Below, piece after piece: positions 1 to 7,674 of a DNA stretch of 22,829 nucleotides. A model generated the notes under the pieces. That model saw nothing but the letters and a program-made list of their open reading frames with translations. It was not told the origin of the DNA and did not search any database. The DNA is from Clostridia bacterium (GTDB taxonomy: Bacteria; Bacillota; Clostridia; Oscillospirales; CAG-272). Location of the stretch: assembly GCA_017395885.1 (NCBI GenBank), contig JAFQNM010000234.1, positions 1 to 22,829 on the forward strand, given 5' to 3'. How positions within the stretch are numbered: the first letter of the stretch is position 1; every line of letters starts with the position of its first letter. Made by a program: the position numbers and the translations under genes.

Positions 1-1239
1 ATACTTTCCCGTATTATCGCCGCGACCGCAGCCATCGTGCTGTCGGTCTCGGCCCTGGCCTCCTGCCAGCCCAAGGATATAACCTATACCATTAACGTGA
101 AGGATATGATAGGAACCCCCTATACCTCCGGTATCATCGTTAACTTTATGCAGGACGGAGAAAAGGTTGCTACTCAGATCGTAAATGACCAGGGTATTGC
201 AGAAAAGATTCTCCCCGCAGGAGACTACACCGTTGAGCTTGACTTTACTGCAGGCAAGGATGCATACTATTTTGCAGGCGGAGTTTCCCTATCCACGAAA
301 AACACCACAGCAGATGCTATTCTTGCAAATAAGCTCAACTCTGAAGCAAGGACCGCAACCGTAGGAGCAGATGAGTTTGATGCTTATGACGTTGCTACAG
401 GATGCACGTATCTTGAGCTTCAGAAGGATATCCGCAACTACTATTTCTTTACCCCTACTCAGGCCGGCCACTACAGAGTTTCCGTTGCAGACGGTGCATC
501 CGTTGAGATCGGTCACTACGGTGCTCCTCACTTTATTCAGGAGTTCAGCGTATCCGATGTGGTTGACGGTGCTTTTGAGTTCGACGTTAAGGACGGAATG
601 ATCGGTGACGGAAGCGGCGGCACAAGCGTTTACGTTTTTGGTGTTGACTCTAAGGACGGTGCTGAAAGCTGCGTTATCGCAATAGAAAGAACAGGCGATC
701 CTACAAAAACTATTGAGGATGAGCCCTGGACAGAATATAAGGCTTCTCATACCCCTGCTCTCTATACTCTCCCCCAGGGTCTGACCATCAAGGAATTCGA
801 CCTGACAGCAGATACCGATGAGTATAGCTTCGTTCTCGACACTGCAACAGGCTACTACCACCTTGGCTCCAAGGATGGCCCCATAGCTCTCGTACGTCTG
901 GCTGAGGACTGCGATTACATCGCCTGCTACGCAACCATTCTTGAAAAGCAGGGAGTTGTTAAGTATTTCTATGACGGCGAAGAAAAAACATATGAAAACT
1001 TCGTGAAGAGGGAAAACTACTCAAATTGCCTCCTTGACTATATAGACTGTGCAGATGAGACACTGGGTGTTTACCCCCTCACAGAGGACCTTATGTATAT
1101 CATTCAGCAGAACGGCGATCATATGGGCTGGTGGGATCCTGACGGAAGCACCTATCGCTTCCTTAATATGGACGACACAAAGGACCTTACGATCAATACA
1201 GAGATCGCCTGGCTGCTTATGTGCTGCTACGCAGAATAA
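1..1239 (+). CDS. Secreted lipoprotein with Ig-like, beta-rich and shared C-terminal modules (5' partial)
   Basis: The reading frame is open from base 1, so the true start lies upstream of the window. The visible N-terminus is the hydrophobic core of a signal peptide ending in a lipobox (LASC, Cys about residue 21), so the protein is probably a membrane-anchored extracellular lipoprotein. After the Cys comes an Ig/transthyretin-like domain (roughly residues 25-100), then a beta-rich region with a YYFFTPTQAGHYRVSV stretch that resembles repeats in the large protein at 3727-5862. The C-terminal 130 residues (from GYYHL at base 850) are clearly related to the C-terminal part of that same protein: both have GYYHLxSxxGPI, a DY..C segment, GxYPLTxDL, a GW pair and AW...CY. 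The next gene begins 6 bases after the stop, which suggests an operon. I do not recognise the family, so the function is unknown; a surface role is inferred from the signal peptide. Confidence 0.85.
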   Translation: MLSRIIAATAAIVLSVSALASCQPKDITYTINVKDMIGTPYTSGIIVNFMQDGEKVATQIVNDQGIAEKILPAGDYTVELDFTAGKDAYYFAGGVSLSTKNTTADAILANKLNSEARTATVGADEFDAYDVATGCTYLELQKDIRNYYFFTPTQAGHYRVSVADGASVEIGHYGAPHFIQEFSVSDVVDGAFEFDVKDGMIGDGSGGTSVYVFGVDSKDGAESCVIAIERTGDPTKTIEDEPWTEYKASHTPALYTLPQGLTIKEFDLTADTDEYSFVLDTATGYYHLGSKDGPIALVRLAEDCDYIACYATILEKQGVVKYFYDGEEKTYENFVKRENYSNCLLDYIDCADETLGVYPLTEDLMYIIQQNGDHMGWWDPDGSTYRFLNMDDTKDLTINTEIAWLLMCCYAE

Positions 1240-1245
1240 GCTCTT

Positions 1246-2109
1246 ATGAAAAAAACACATTCAATTTTCTCCTTCTTATCCCTTCTCATAGCCGCTACTC
1301 TTCTTCTTTCTGTGCTTGGCGGCTGTGGGAAGGAGCCTGAGCCTTGCGACTTCACCGTTTGGGTGAAGTCCGAGGGGGGCGCTCCCCTTAAAGGAGTAGA
1401 CGTTCATATCTACACAGATGAGACCCGTACAGACCTTGTCTGGGTAGGCCATACCGATGCCGACGGCAAGACCGTGTTCGAGGGAAAAAAGGGCAACACC
1501 TATACCGCCTTTCTTGAAGAGGTTCCCGCCGGATATACCGTTGATGAGAGGTACTCCGTTGCCGGAGAGCAGACAGAAATAATCCTGAGTATTCAGCTCC
1601 TCAGCGAGGACCTCCTGAACGAAAACTTTTTCCGCACAGGAAACGTTGCAGTGGATTTTTCCTTTACAGATACCGATGGAAATACCCACCGCCTCTCTGA
1701 GCTCCTTGAAACAAAAAAAGCTGTTATCCTTAACTTCTGGTTCCTTAACTGCGACCCCTGCCGTATGGAATTTCCCTATATGCAGGAAGCCTATGAGGAA
1801 TATAAGGACAGGATAGAGGTAATCGCCGTCAACCCTATGGATGGTAACAACGAATCTATCGCCTCCTATGCCGAGGAGCTGGGCCTCACCTTCCCTATGG
1901 TGAAGGGCAGCTCAGAATGGCAGGAAGCAATGGGCCTTAACGGATATCCTACAACCGTGGTCATAGACCGCTACGGTACCGTTGGCATGGTTCACTCTCA
2001 TGCATTTACCGGTGCCGAGGACTTTATTAAGGTGTTCGATTTCTTCACCTCTGATAATTACGTTCAGACTACCGTGAGAAATCTCAGCCAGATAAACGAT
2101 ATCAAATAA
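1246..2109 (+). CDS. Thioredoxin-like (TlpA/redoxin family) lipoprotein
   Basis: The signal peptide ends in the lipobox LGGC (Cys27), so this is predicted to be a lipid-anchored extracytoplasmic protein. Residues about 35-115 form an Ig/transthyretin-like domain of the kind also seen in the lipoproteins before and after it. Residues about 133-280 form a TlpA/ResA-like redoxin fold: a redoxin-type strand, FSFTDTDGNTHRLSELL, then NFWFLNCDPCRMEF with the redox cysteines C169 and C172 (CDPC), and the cis-proline loop GYPTTVVID (P235). Family members reduce or exchange disulfides outside the membrane. No cytochrome maturation genes are nearby, so a role on neighbouring surface proteins or in oxidant defence is only inference. 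The start has almost no Shine-Dalgarno sequence and sits 6 bases after the previous stop, so translational coupling is likely. Confidence 0.88.
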   Translation: MKKTHSIFSFLSLLIAATLLLSVLGGCGKEPEPCDFTVWVKSEGGAPLKGVDVHIYTDETRTDLVWVGHTDADGKTVFEGKKGNTYTAFLEEVPAGYTVDERYSVAGEQTEIILSIQLLSEDLLNENFFRTGNVAVDFSFTDTDGNTHRLSELLETKKAVILNFWFLNCDPCRMEFPYMQEAYEEYKDRIEVIAVNPMDGNNESIASYAEELGLTFPMVKGSSEWQEAMGLNGYPTTVVIDRYGTVGMVHSHAFTGAEDFIKVFDFFTSDNYVQTTVRNLSQINDIK

Positions 2110-2127
2110 ACGAAAGGAATGAAAGAA

Positions 2128-2565
2128 ATGAGAAACGTCAGATCTATTCTTGCTCTTCTCCTCTGCGCTTGCCTGCTCTTCGCTCTTTGCGCTTGCGGCA
2201 ATGCAGGTACAGATAAGGAGAGCAATGATTCCAAGAACGAAATTACAACTCCCGCTCCCGCTGATAGCGAAACAGATCCCCTGCCTGCAGTTACCTTTAC
2301 GGTTAAGGTAGTTGACGAAGAGGGCAACGGTGTTTCCGGCGCATGGATCAAGGTTTGCAAGGGAACAGAAAACTGCTACACCTCTATGTCCGACGAGAAG
2401 GGCAACGCCCCCTTTATTGAAACAAATATTCCCGAGGTTACCGCTGAGCACGAGCTTTCCGTTCTCACAGTTCCCGATGGTTATTCTTACACAGGCGAAG
2501 AGGTAGTTCACCTCACAGCGGGCATCACCGAATATACAGTTACCCTTACAAAGGCAGCTGAATAA
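2128..2565 (+). CDS. Small lipoprotein with a single Ig/Cna-B-like domain
   Basis: An in-frame ATG at 2119 exists, but I chose 2128: AAAGG at 2113-2117 lies 10 bases before it, and the product then begins MRNVRS, a normal signal-peptide start. The lipobox is LCAC with Cys23. After a short acidic/Thr/Pro linker, the rest (residues about 50-145) is one beta-sandwich of the Cna-B or carboxypeptidase-regulatory type, with the typical VKVVDEEGNGVSGAWIKV opening and a closing YTVTL strand. This is the same kind of domain as in the thioredoxin-like lipoprotein just upstream, here without an enzyme domain. Such domains are usually structural or binding modules. It lies 18 bases downstream of that gene and is probably co-transcribed. 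Confidence 0.8.
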   Translation: MRNVRSILALLLCACLLFALCACGNAGTDKESNDSKNEITTPAPADSETDPLPAVTFTVKVVDEEGNGVSGAWIKVCKGTENCYTSMSDEKGNAPFIETNIPEVTAEHELSVLTVPDGYSYTGEEVVHLTAGITEYTVTLTKAAE

Positions 2566-2616
2566 AAAAGCTGACCGCACATAGCTTCATTGCCAAACGG
2601 CAAAATAAACTAAGGC

Positions 2617-3633
2617 ATGGTCAAAACTATGAATAAAGCATTAAAGATACTTTCTCTTCTTCTTGCTCTGGCTATACTTTTCGGTACACTCTGCGCCTGT
2701 GGCAAGGACACAGTGAACGACGATACCGACTCGGACAGTGTGGTCGATTCAAACGATACAGAAGATACAGAGAAAGGAACAGACTACTCAGATGATACTG
2801 AGGACCCCGAAGAGGAAACTACAGGCGAGGGCAAGGAAACTACAGGTGAAGATGAGACAACGGCTGAGCCCGATGAAACCACAGCACCTGTAACGACCGT
2901 TCCCCCCGTTACTACTGTCCCTCCCGTTACAACAGAGCCCCCCGTTACAAATAACGAAGGCGAAACTCTTGCAGGCAAGGGCAGCGCAACTGATCCATAC
3001 CTTGAGATCCCCACAGTTGGCACAGGCAGCATGAGCATAACAACTGTTTCCATCCCTGCAGGCACATCCAAATTCTACGGTATCCAGCGTATCGGCGGAA
3101 TGGTGGTCACCGTTAATAATGCAAACGTTTATATCGTCAGCAACGGAACCCGCTACGATGCTCAGAACGGTGTTCTCACCTTTGTCGCTCCTGCGGCTCT
3201 CGCCAGCGACTACGTAACTCTGGAAATTGGTAATAAGGGTGGCGCAGCAGCCTCCTTCACTCTGGTTTTCACAAACCTTGAGGGAACTCAGGCTAATCCC
3301 AAGATCGTTGCCGCAGGCACTATCTCAACTGCGAAATCCGTTTCCCTCTCAGCCGATGATTCTGACGGATATACGTATAAGTATATGGCTGAAAAGGCAG
3401 GCAAGATCCGCTTCTACATGACAGCCTCCACTACAAGCATTATGTCCGTAACAAATAACCGCAACTCCGCTCAGCGTACTACCGAGTCAGACGCCCAGTG
3501 TGATGCAAACGGTACCTATATTGAGATAGACGTTAATGCAGGAGACGAGCTTATCATCATCGTTGGAGCAAAGCCCAATCAGAGAGGTAAGTACCCTGCA
3601 ACAAATATTAACTGGTACGGAAAATATATTTAA
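2617..3633 (+). CDS. Lipoprotein with long acidic/TTP-rich stalk and two beta-rich modules
   Basis: A signal peptide ends in the lipobox LCAC (Cys28). The start is either ATG 2617 or ATG 2629 (MNKALK); TAAGG at 2611-2615 is badly spaced for both, so the choice is open. Residues about 30-115 are a low-complexity stalk rich in Asp, Glu and Thr, then PVTT/VPPVTT repeats, which is typical of a segment spanning the cell wall. A module beginning GSATDPYLEIP follows and resembles the N-terminus of the mature protein at 3727-5862 (GSSTDPYLIS). A second beta-rich module contains GYTYKYMAEKAGKIRFYM and NAGDELIIIVGA, like the repeats of that protein. It looks like a lipid-anchored partner or paralogue of the larger anchored protein. 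Function unknown. Confidence 0.8.
   Translation: MVKTMNKALKILSLLLALAILFGTLCACGKDTVNDDTDSDSVVDSNDTEDTEKGTDYSDDTEDPEEETTGEGKETTGEDETTAEPDETTAPVTTVPPVTTVPPVTTEPPVTNNEGETLAGKGSATDPYLEIPTVGTGSMSITTVSIPAGTSKFYGIQRIGGMVVTVNNANVYIVSNGTRYDAQNGVLTFVAPAALASDYVTLEIGNKGGAAASFTLVFTNLEGTQANPKIVAAGTISTAKSVSLSADDSDGYTYKYMAEKAGKIRFYMTASTTSIMSVTNNRNSAQRTTESDAQCDANGTYIEIDVNAGDELIIIVGAKPNQRGKYPATNINWYGKYI
2887..2949 (+). repeat. VPPVTT-type repeat in lipoprotein stalk
   Basis: Imperfect in-frame repeats encode PVTT, VPPVTT, VPPVTT and EPPVT in succession. Thr/Pro-rich repeats of this kind usually form extended stalks that lift a domain away from the membrane. Copy number in such tracts often varies between strains. 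Confidence 0.7.
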
Positions 3634-3651
3634 TTAAAAACTATCAAACGA

Positions 3652-3680
3652 TTGCATTATAATTTGATATGTGATATAAT
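3652..3680 (+). promoter_or_regulatory. Sigma-A promoter of the anchored surface protein gene
   Basis: TTGCAT (3652-3657) is followed after exactly 17 bases by TATAAT (3675-3680), with TGA just before the -10, which gives an extended -10 element. It lies in the gap after the lipoprotein gene ending at 3633 and drives the gene at 3727, whose ribosome site AGGAGG (3711-3716) is strong and 10 bases from the ATG. The large surface protein therefore probably has its own promoter, separate from the upstream lipoproteins. Confidence 0.8.
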
Positions 3681-3686
3681 ACCATC

Positions 3687-3700
3687 ATTGCAAATGCAAT
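3687..3700. promoter_or_regulatory. Perfect palindrome at the transcription start region (possible operator)
   Basis: ATTGCA-AA-TGCAAT is a perfect 6+6 inverted repeat 6 bases downstream of the -10, about where transcription should start. The same ATTGCA hexamer also overlaps the -35 (3651-3656). The position suits an operator for a repressor, but no regulator is identified. Confidence 0.4.
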
Positions 3701-3726
3701 CAAAAATACAAGGAGGTTAAAACCAA

Positions 3727-5862
3727 ATGAAAAAGGTTTTAAGCATCATTATGGTTCTGGCAATGCTTGCAATGTCAGTAACCGTCTATGCTGTTAGCGG
3801 AACGGGTTCATCTACAGATCCCTACCTTATCAGCAATGAGGACACTACCCCAATAACTATAACCGTTCCCGCCGATACTGAGGTGTGGATCCAGGCTAAC
3901 AACTCAAACGGCTCTGTTCTCAAGGTCACAGAGGCATCAAGCACAAATTACTTCTTCTGGTACTGCAGACAGAACTATATCGCAGAGGATGCTCTTACCC
4001 TTGTTCCTGATGTTAATCTTGTTAACCTCAAGAATACAGGCACATCCGACCTCGTTATCTCTCTTCTTCTTGAGGGCGGCGCAGACGAGATCAAGGGCAC
4101 TGTTGATAACCCCGAGAACATCGAGCTTGTTGAAAACGATTTCAGCCATGCTCTCGGTGCATACGTAACCACAGAGCTTGAAGCAGGCAACAACGGCTAC
4201 TACTACACCTTCAATGCCCCCGCTGACGGTGTTATCTCCGTATACGTTTCCGCTTACGACAGCGAGTATAACGATATTGGCTGGATGTTCTTCGTTAATA
4301 ACATAACAAAGAGCAGATACGGCGAATTCCGCTACAGCGACGATGCTGAGGTAGTTAATCCTGAGAACGTTAAGGTTTCTGCAAACGACGAGATCGTTGT
4401 TTTTGCAAGCACCTATAACCCCGAAAGCAGATGGTCCAACCCCGCAGGCGGCATTGGAGTGAACATTTCCTTTGCAGGCGTTGGCACAAGCCTATGCCCC
4501 GAGGATATTACTGCAGGCAATCACAGTACAACTCTCGCAGCTGACTCCCAGGGCTATTACTACAACTGGACAGCAGCTGAGTCAGGCACCGCAACCTTCA
4601 CAATGAATACTGCAGCAAACTGGCAGTACTCCATCACTAAGACTCCCGCAAACGGCTTCCCCACCTACGGCGATACACACTGGCACGATGACGATCCTGT
4701 GGTTTCCACAGAATCTCACACAGTAGCAGCAGGTGACGTTCTCACCATCTGGGTCAACACATACGATCCTTCCAATATGTTTGGCTCACCCGCAGGTGCG
4801 CTCGACTGGACACTTTCCTTCACAGCAGGCGAGGGCGGCGGAAACGATGACAACATCGGTGGCGGCGGTGACGATGACATCATCGGCGGCGGTGACGACA
4901 CCCTCGAAGTTAACTGGGAGCTTTCCGATAAGTACCTCTCCGTAGGTACAGACTCCTACCCCGCAAGCAACACATACCCCTACACCGTATATGCATTCGA
5001 GCCCACAGAAGTAGGTAAGTATACCTTCACATCTACTGATTCTCTTATCGGTCTTGTAAGTAACAACGGTATGTGGATCACAGCAGGCACAAGCACAAAT
5101 GCTATCACAGACGGTGTTGTTACAGAAAATTCCTTTGAGTGGACCTGCACAAGCGTTGGTCAGTCCATCTGGGTGGCTGCTCTTCCCGATACAAACGTTG
5201 CAACCATCACAGTTGAGTACGAAGAGGTCGTTATCCACGAGATCCCCCGCGAGTACTATGAAAACACAGTAACACCTGAGGCATTTGAGTTCGGCGGCAA
5301 TGCTGATGAGCTTATGTACGTTGATACCTTTGACGGCATTGAGGACACAGCAGTTCTCGGTGCAGACGGCTACTACCACCTCAACTCTGCAAACGGCCCC
5401 ATCCTCTTTGCAAACCTCAATGATCCCATGATGTCCCTCTCTGCTGCAAACAGCTACGGCCAGCTCAAGCAGCTCATTAATGAGAATGGCGAAGTAGTTC
5501 TCATCATAGACTATACTTTGGCAATGATTGACTACCTTGCTTGCATGGATCAGGAAACAGGCCTCTATCCTCTTACAGCAGACCTTATCGAGGTATTCAA
5601 TAAGGCAGGAACAAGCCTTGGTTGGTACGGCGCAGAGGGCTGGCTCGGCGGCGAGGAAGCAGATGCCTGGATGTTCGCTTGCTACTACGATGAGGCAATC
5701 ACCGGTGAAGGCGATATTCCCGGCGGCAACGGTAACAACGCCGACCAGAACACAACATCTCCCTCTACAGGAGATAACGTAATGATTATCGTAACAGTTG
5801 CAGTTGTAGCTCTTGCAGCTACTGCTACTCTTCTCGTTTTCAGAAGAAGAAGAACTAACTGA
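3727..5862 (+). CDS. Large sortase-anchored surface protein with tandem beta-rich modules
   Basis: The protein has 711 residues. Its signal peptide ends near VYA (residue 23), and the C-terminus has an SPSTG sorting motif (residues 678-682), a hydrophobic segment and an RRRR tail, which is the layout of a sortase substrate. SPSTG fits the (S/P)PxTG variant known for some clostridial sortases. The ectodomain has an N-terminal GSSTDPYLIS module also present in the upstream lipoprotein. Two clearly duplicated modules follow (about residues 119-258 and 259-375), each with GYYY...A..G and TY(N/D)P...PAG...SF. Then come a Gly/Asp-rich linker, a fourth beta-rich module, and a C-terminal module (about residues 515-660, GYYHL at 548) shared with the first lipoprotein of the window. 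These resemble PPC-like beta-sandwiches, but I do not recognise a named family. A binding or adhesive role is inferred. No sortase gene is in the window. Confidence 0.85.
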   Translation: MKKVLSIIMVLAMLAMSVTVYAVSGTGSSTDPYLISNEDTTPITITVPADTEVWIQANNSNGSVLKVTEASSTNYFFWYCRQNYIAEDALTLVPDVNLVNLKNTGTSDLVISLLLEGGADEIKGTVDNPENIELVENDFSHALGAYVTTELEAGNNGYYYTFNAPADGVISVYVSAYDSEYNDIGWMFFVNNITKSRYGEFRYSDDAEVVNPENVKVSANDEIVVFASTYNPESRWSNPAGGIGVNISFAGVGTSLCPEDITAGNHSTTLAADSQGYYYNWTAAESGTATFTMNTAANWQYSITKTPANGFPTYGDTHWHDDDPVVSTESHTVAAGDVLTIWVNTYDPSNMFGSPAGALDWTLSFTAGEGGGNDDNIGGGGDDDIIGGGDDTLEVNWELSDKYLSVGTDSYPASNTYPYTVYAFEPTEVGKYTFTSTDSLIGLVSNNGMWITAGTSTNAITDGVVTENSFEWTCTSVGQSIWVAALPDTNVATITVEYEEVVIHEIPREYYENTVTPEAFEFGGNADELMYVDTFDGIEDTAVLGADGYYHLNSANGPILFANLNDPMMSLSAANSYGQLKQLINENGEVVLIIDYTLAMIDYLACMDQETGLYPLTADLIEVFNKAGTSLGWYGAEGWLGGEEADAWMFACYYDEAITGEGDIPGGNGNNADQNTTSPSTGDNVMIIVTVAVVALAATATLLVFRRRRTN
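4835..4900 (+). repeat. Gly/Asp-rich linker repeat
   Basis: An imperfect tandem repeat of about 24-27 bases encodes GGGNDDNIGGGGDDDIIGGG. It separates two beta-rich modules of the surface protein. Clustered Asp and Gly could bind calcium, but the spacing does not match a standard RTX nonapeptide or EF-hand, so it is best read as a flexible acidic linker. Confidence 0.6.
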
Positions 5863-5870
5863 TAAACAAA

Positions 5871-5900
5871 AAAAACACCTGGCTCTGTCAGGTGTTTTTT
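5871..5900. terminator. Bidirectional intrinsic terminator
   Basis: AAAAACACCTG (5871-5881) pairs with CAGGTGTTTTT (5889-5899) around a 7-base loop, with A-rich sequence before and a T run after. It sits between the convergent surface-protein gene and spoIVB, and can stop transcription from both sides. Confidence 0.85.
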
Positions 5901-5974
5901 GTTGCAATGATTCAAATTCCGGTTTATCGGGTAGGATAGCTTGTATGGGCGGAATTTACTTATCTCAATACTGT

Positions 5975-7000
5975 TTAAGGGATTTCAGAAAGCATATTAT
6001 CAATAAAGATCCCGTATCCACGGCAGGGGTCAGAGACAAGCACGTGGGTAACTGCTCCAATAAGCTTTCCATCCTGAACTACGGGGCTGCCTGACATTCC
6101 TCTGACGATGCCTCCCGTTTTTTCTACGAGGCTTGTATCTGTTACTGTTATGAGAAAGTTTTTATTCTCATCCTTCCCTTCATCAAGCAGAGTAATCTCA
6201 ACGGCATACTCACAAACTCCCTCTCCGTCAACCGTTGAAAAAATAGTTGCTCCCCCATTTCTGATGGAATCCCTTTCTGCAATGCCGATCTCCCTTTTCT
6301 CAAATCCCTTGGGATATGAGGTCATATACCCAAAAACACCGCTGTTTGTGTTTTTGGTAACTGCCCCTAGATGCTCCGGGTGAAACTCTCCCTTAAGCTC
6401 TCCCGGTGCTCCTGACTTACCCTTTTGCACCCCTGTTACCGTCACAGCCGATACAACAGCCTTTTTAAAACCACACAGCTCTCCGCCTTCAGTTTTTACA
6501 ATACCGTGCCCCAGGCCGCCAAAAGCGCCGCTATCCTCTTTTATAAAGGTTACCGTTCCAAGACCGGATGTTCCGTCCTCAAGCCAGAGCCCTATTCTCA
6601 GCTCACCTGTTTTTGTGGACAGCATTGGAGTAACGCTAAGAGAAAGCTTCTCTTCTCCTCTTTCCAGCTCAAAGCTTACCGCCGCTCCATTGCTGCTCTT
6701 CACCTCCAGCGTCACGTCAAGAGCGCTCTTTATATCCTTTCCGTTGACCTTTTTTATAATATCATTTTCCATAAGCCCAGCATCACGTGCCGGAGAGCAG
6801 ATACCGCTCTCCGTTTCCACGTCATCAAACCCGCCTACTCTCAGCTCCCCGGTCTGGAGGCTGACACCAAAGGGCATCCCTCCAAGCAGCACTGTTTTCG
6901 GCAGCGCAACGCTTCCCTTTGCACTCACGCTGCAGCTCAGCAGAAATATGAGCGCAAGAAGGATAGCTGCTCCTCTTTTTATATTCGTTTTATATTTCAT
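5975..7000 (-). CDS. spoIVB: SpoIVB peptidase (sporulation intercompartmental signalling)
   Basis: SpoIVB is a serine peptidase made in the forespore. It is secreted into the intermembrane space and triggers sigma-K activation in the mother cell through the SpoIVFA/SpoIVFB complex. The 341-residue product has an N-terminal membrane or signal segment (about residues 10-27), a PDZ domain (about 60-125) and the SpoIVB peptidase domain. The likely catalytic residues are H165 (GLGHGI), D288 (VTDTS) and S303 (GIVRGMSGSPVVQDGK), and the AVTHVLVSDPCRGYGIF ending is characteristic. A TTG at 7012 is also in frame, but ATG 7000 is preferred because AGAAAGG (7020-7014) is far too close to the TTG. It is shorter than the B. 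subtilis protein (about 425 residues). spo0A, its usual neighbour, is not downstream. Confidence 0.95.
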   Translation of the reverse strand: MKYKTNIKRGAAILLALIFLLSCSVSAKGSVALPKTVLLGGMPFGVSLQTGELRVGGFDDVETESGICSPARDAGLMENDIIKKVNGKDIKSALDVTLEVKSSNGAAVSFELERGEEKLSLSVTPMLSTKTGELRIGLWLEDGTSGLGTVTFIKEDSGAFGGLGHGIVKTEGGELCGFKKAVVSAVTVTGVQKGKSGAPGELKGEFHPEHLGAVTKNTNSGVFGYMTSYPKGFEKREIGIAERDSIRNGGATIFSTVDGEGVCEYAVEITLLDEGKDENKNFLITVTDTSLVEKTGGIVRGMSGSPVVQDGKLIGAVTHVLVSDPCRGYGIFIDNMLSEIP

Positions 7001-7276
7001 GCATATGTCCAAGCCTTTCTTTTTCTATGCTATTTCCCGTACAGCATTAATTTGCTCATTTTTTGCCCCGTATATGAATTGAAAAATTATAAACCGCTTC
7101 ATTTCTTTTCCATTGACAATTATTTTAGACAATCGCAAAATTAAATCTCACGTATCGTTCATTCTGCATTTGCCTAAATCCCTGAGCCTTTGTACCGCAA
7201 GCGATTTGGGCGTTTGGCATCTTTTATTATCCCTCTGCATATACTGTATAAATCAAACAGTTTTCGGAGGTTTTAT

Positions 7277-7561
7277 ATGGCTTGCAATACAAATGCCCTC
7301 TCGGGCAAGATAGTGATCAATGTTTGCGATGCAAGAAAGCTCGGTCACATATCAAATTATGAGCTGGATCTTTGCGATGGGAGGATAACGGCTGTATTTG
7401 TTCCCGGTGAATGCGGATTTTTAGGCTTTTCCAGAGGCTCGGATATACGAATTCCTTGGGACAAGATAAGAAAAATAGGCGAGGACGCCATTCTGGTGGA
7501 AATACCGCCACGGCCGGTTGAGTGCTCCGCAGCTCCTCCAAAAAAGAAAAAGCTATTTTGA
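7277..7561 (+). CDS. YlmC/YmxH-family sporulation protein (PRC-barrel)
   Basis: The frame is open further upstream, but ATG 7277 is the start: GGAGG at 7266-7270 is 6 bases away, and the protein then has the family's length (94 residues). Family features are the opening ALSGKIVINVCDARKLGHISNYELDL and the IRIPWDKIRKIGEDAILVEI core that closes the PRC-barrel fold. The C-terminus is basic (PPKKKKLF). Members are small cytoplasmic proteins of Firmicutes, several of them under sporulation sigma factors; the biochemical role is not known. It is divergent from spoIVB and ends in its own terminator, so it is monocistronic. Confidence 0.88.
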   Translation: MACNTNALSGKIVINVCDARKLGHISNYELDLCDGRITAVFVPGECGFLGFSRGSDIRIPWDKIRKIGEDAILVEIPPRPVECSAAPPKKKKLF

Positions 7562-7582
7562 TCCTATACACAGCTATTGCAT

Positions 7583-7617
7583 AAAACGGCACACCAAATG
7601 CAGGTCTGCCGTTTTTT
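7583..7617 (+). terminator. Intrinsic terminator
   Basis: AAAACGGCA (7583-7591) pairs with TGCCGTTTT (7607-7615), and the T run continues to 7617. It lies just after the YlmC-family gene and before the polysaccharide operon promoter. Confidence 0.8.
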
Positions 7618-7674
7618 CATTTTTTGCAATCATCCGTTAATAACCTTAGCTATTCTCCTTTTGTGCTCATCCGA

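Noticed and set aside
2590..2603. Small hairpin TTGCC/GGCAA between two lipoprotein genes
   Set aside because: The stem is only 5 bp and has no T run, so it is not a convincing terminator; it may only mildly reduce read-through.
4786..5907. Long minus-strand open frame of 373 codons antisense to the surface protein
   Set aside because: It is the mirror of a well-supported gene, is very rich in Cys and Val as expected from reverse-reading, and has no ribosome site or recognisable motifs.
7030..7070. Forespore sigma-G-like promoter for spoIVB (TTCATA about 18 bases before CAAATTA on the minus strand)
   Set aside because: The match to the sigma-G consensus is weak and such AT-rich matches are common, so it is not listed as a feature.
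7113..7142. TTGACA hexamer near 7113 as a promoter for the YlmC-family gene
   Set aside because: No good -10 hexamer lies 16-18 bases downstream, and it is far from the gene start.
6425..7144. Plus-strand frame of 239 codons antisense to spoIVB
   Set aside because: It overlaps a certain SpoIVB gene and resembles no protein family; no convincing start signals.
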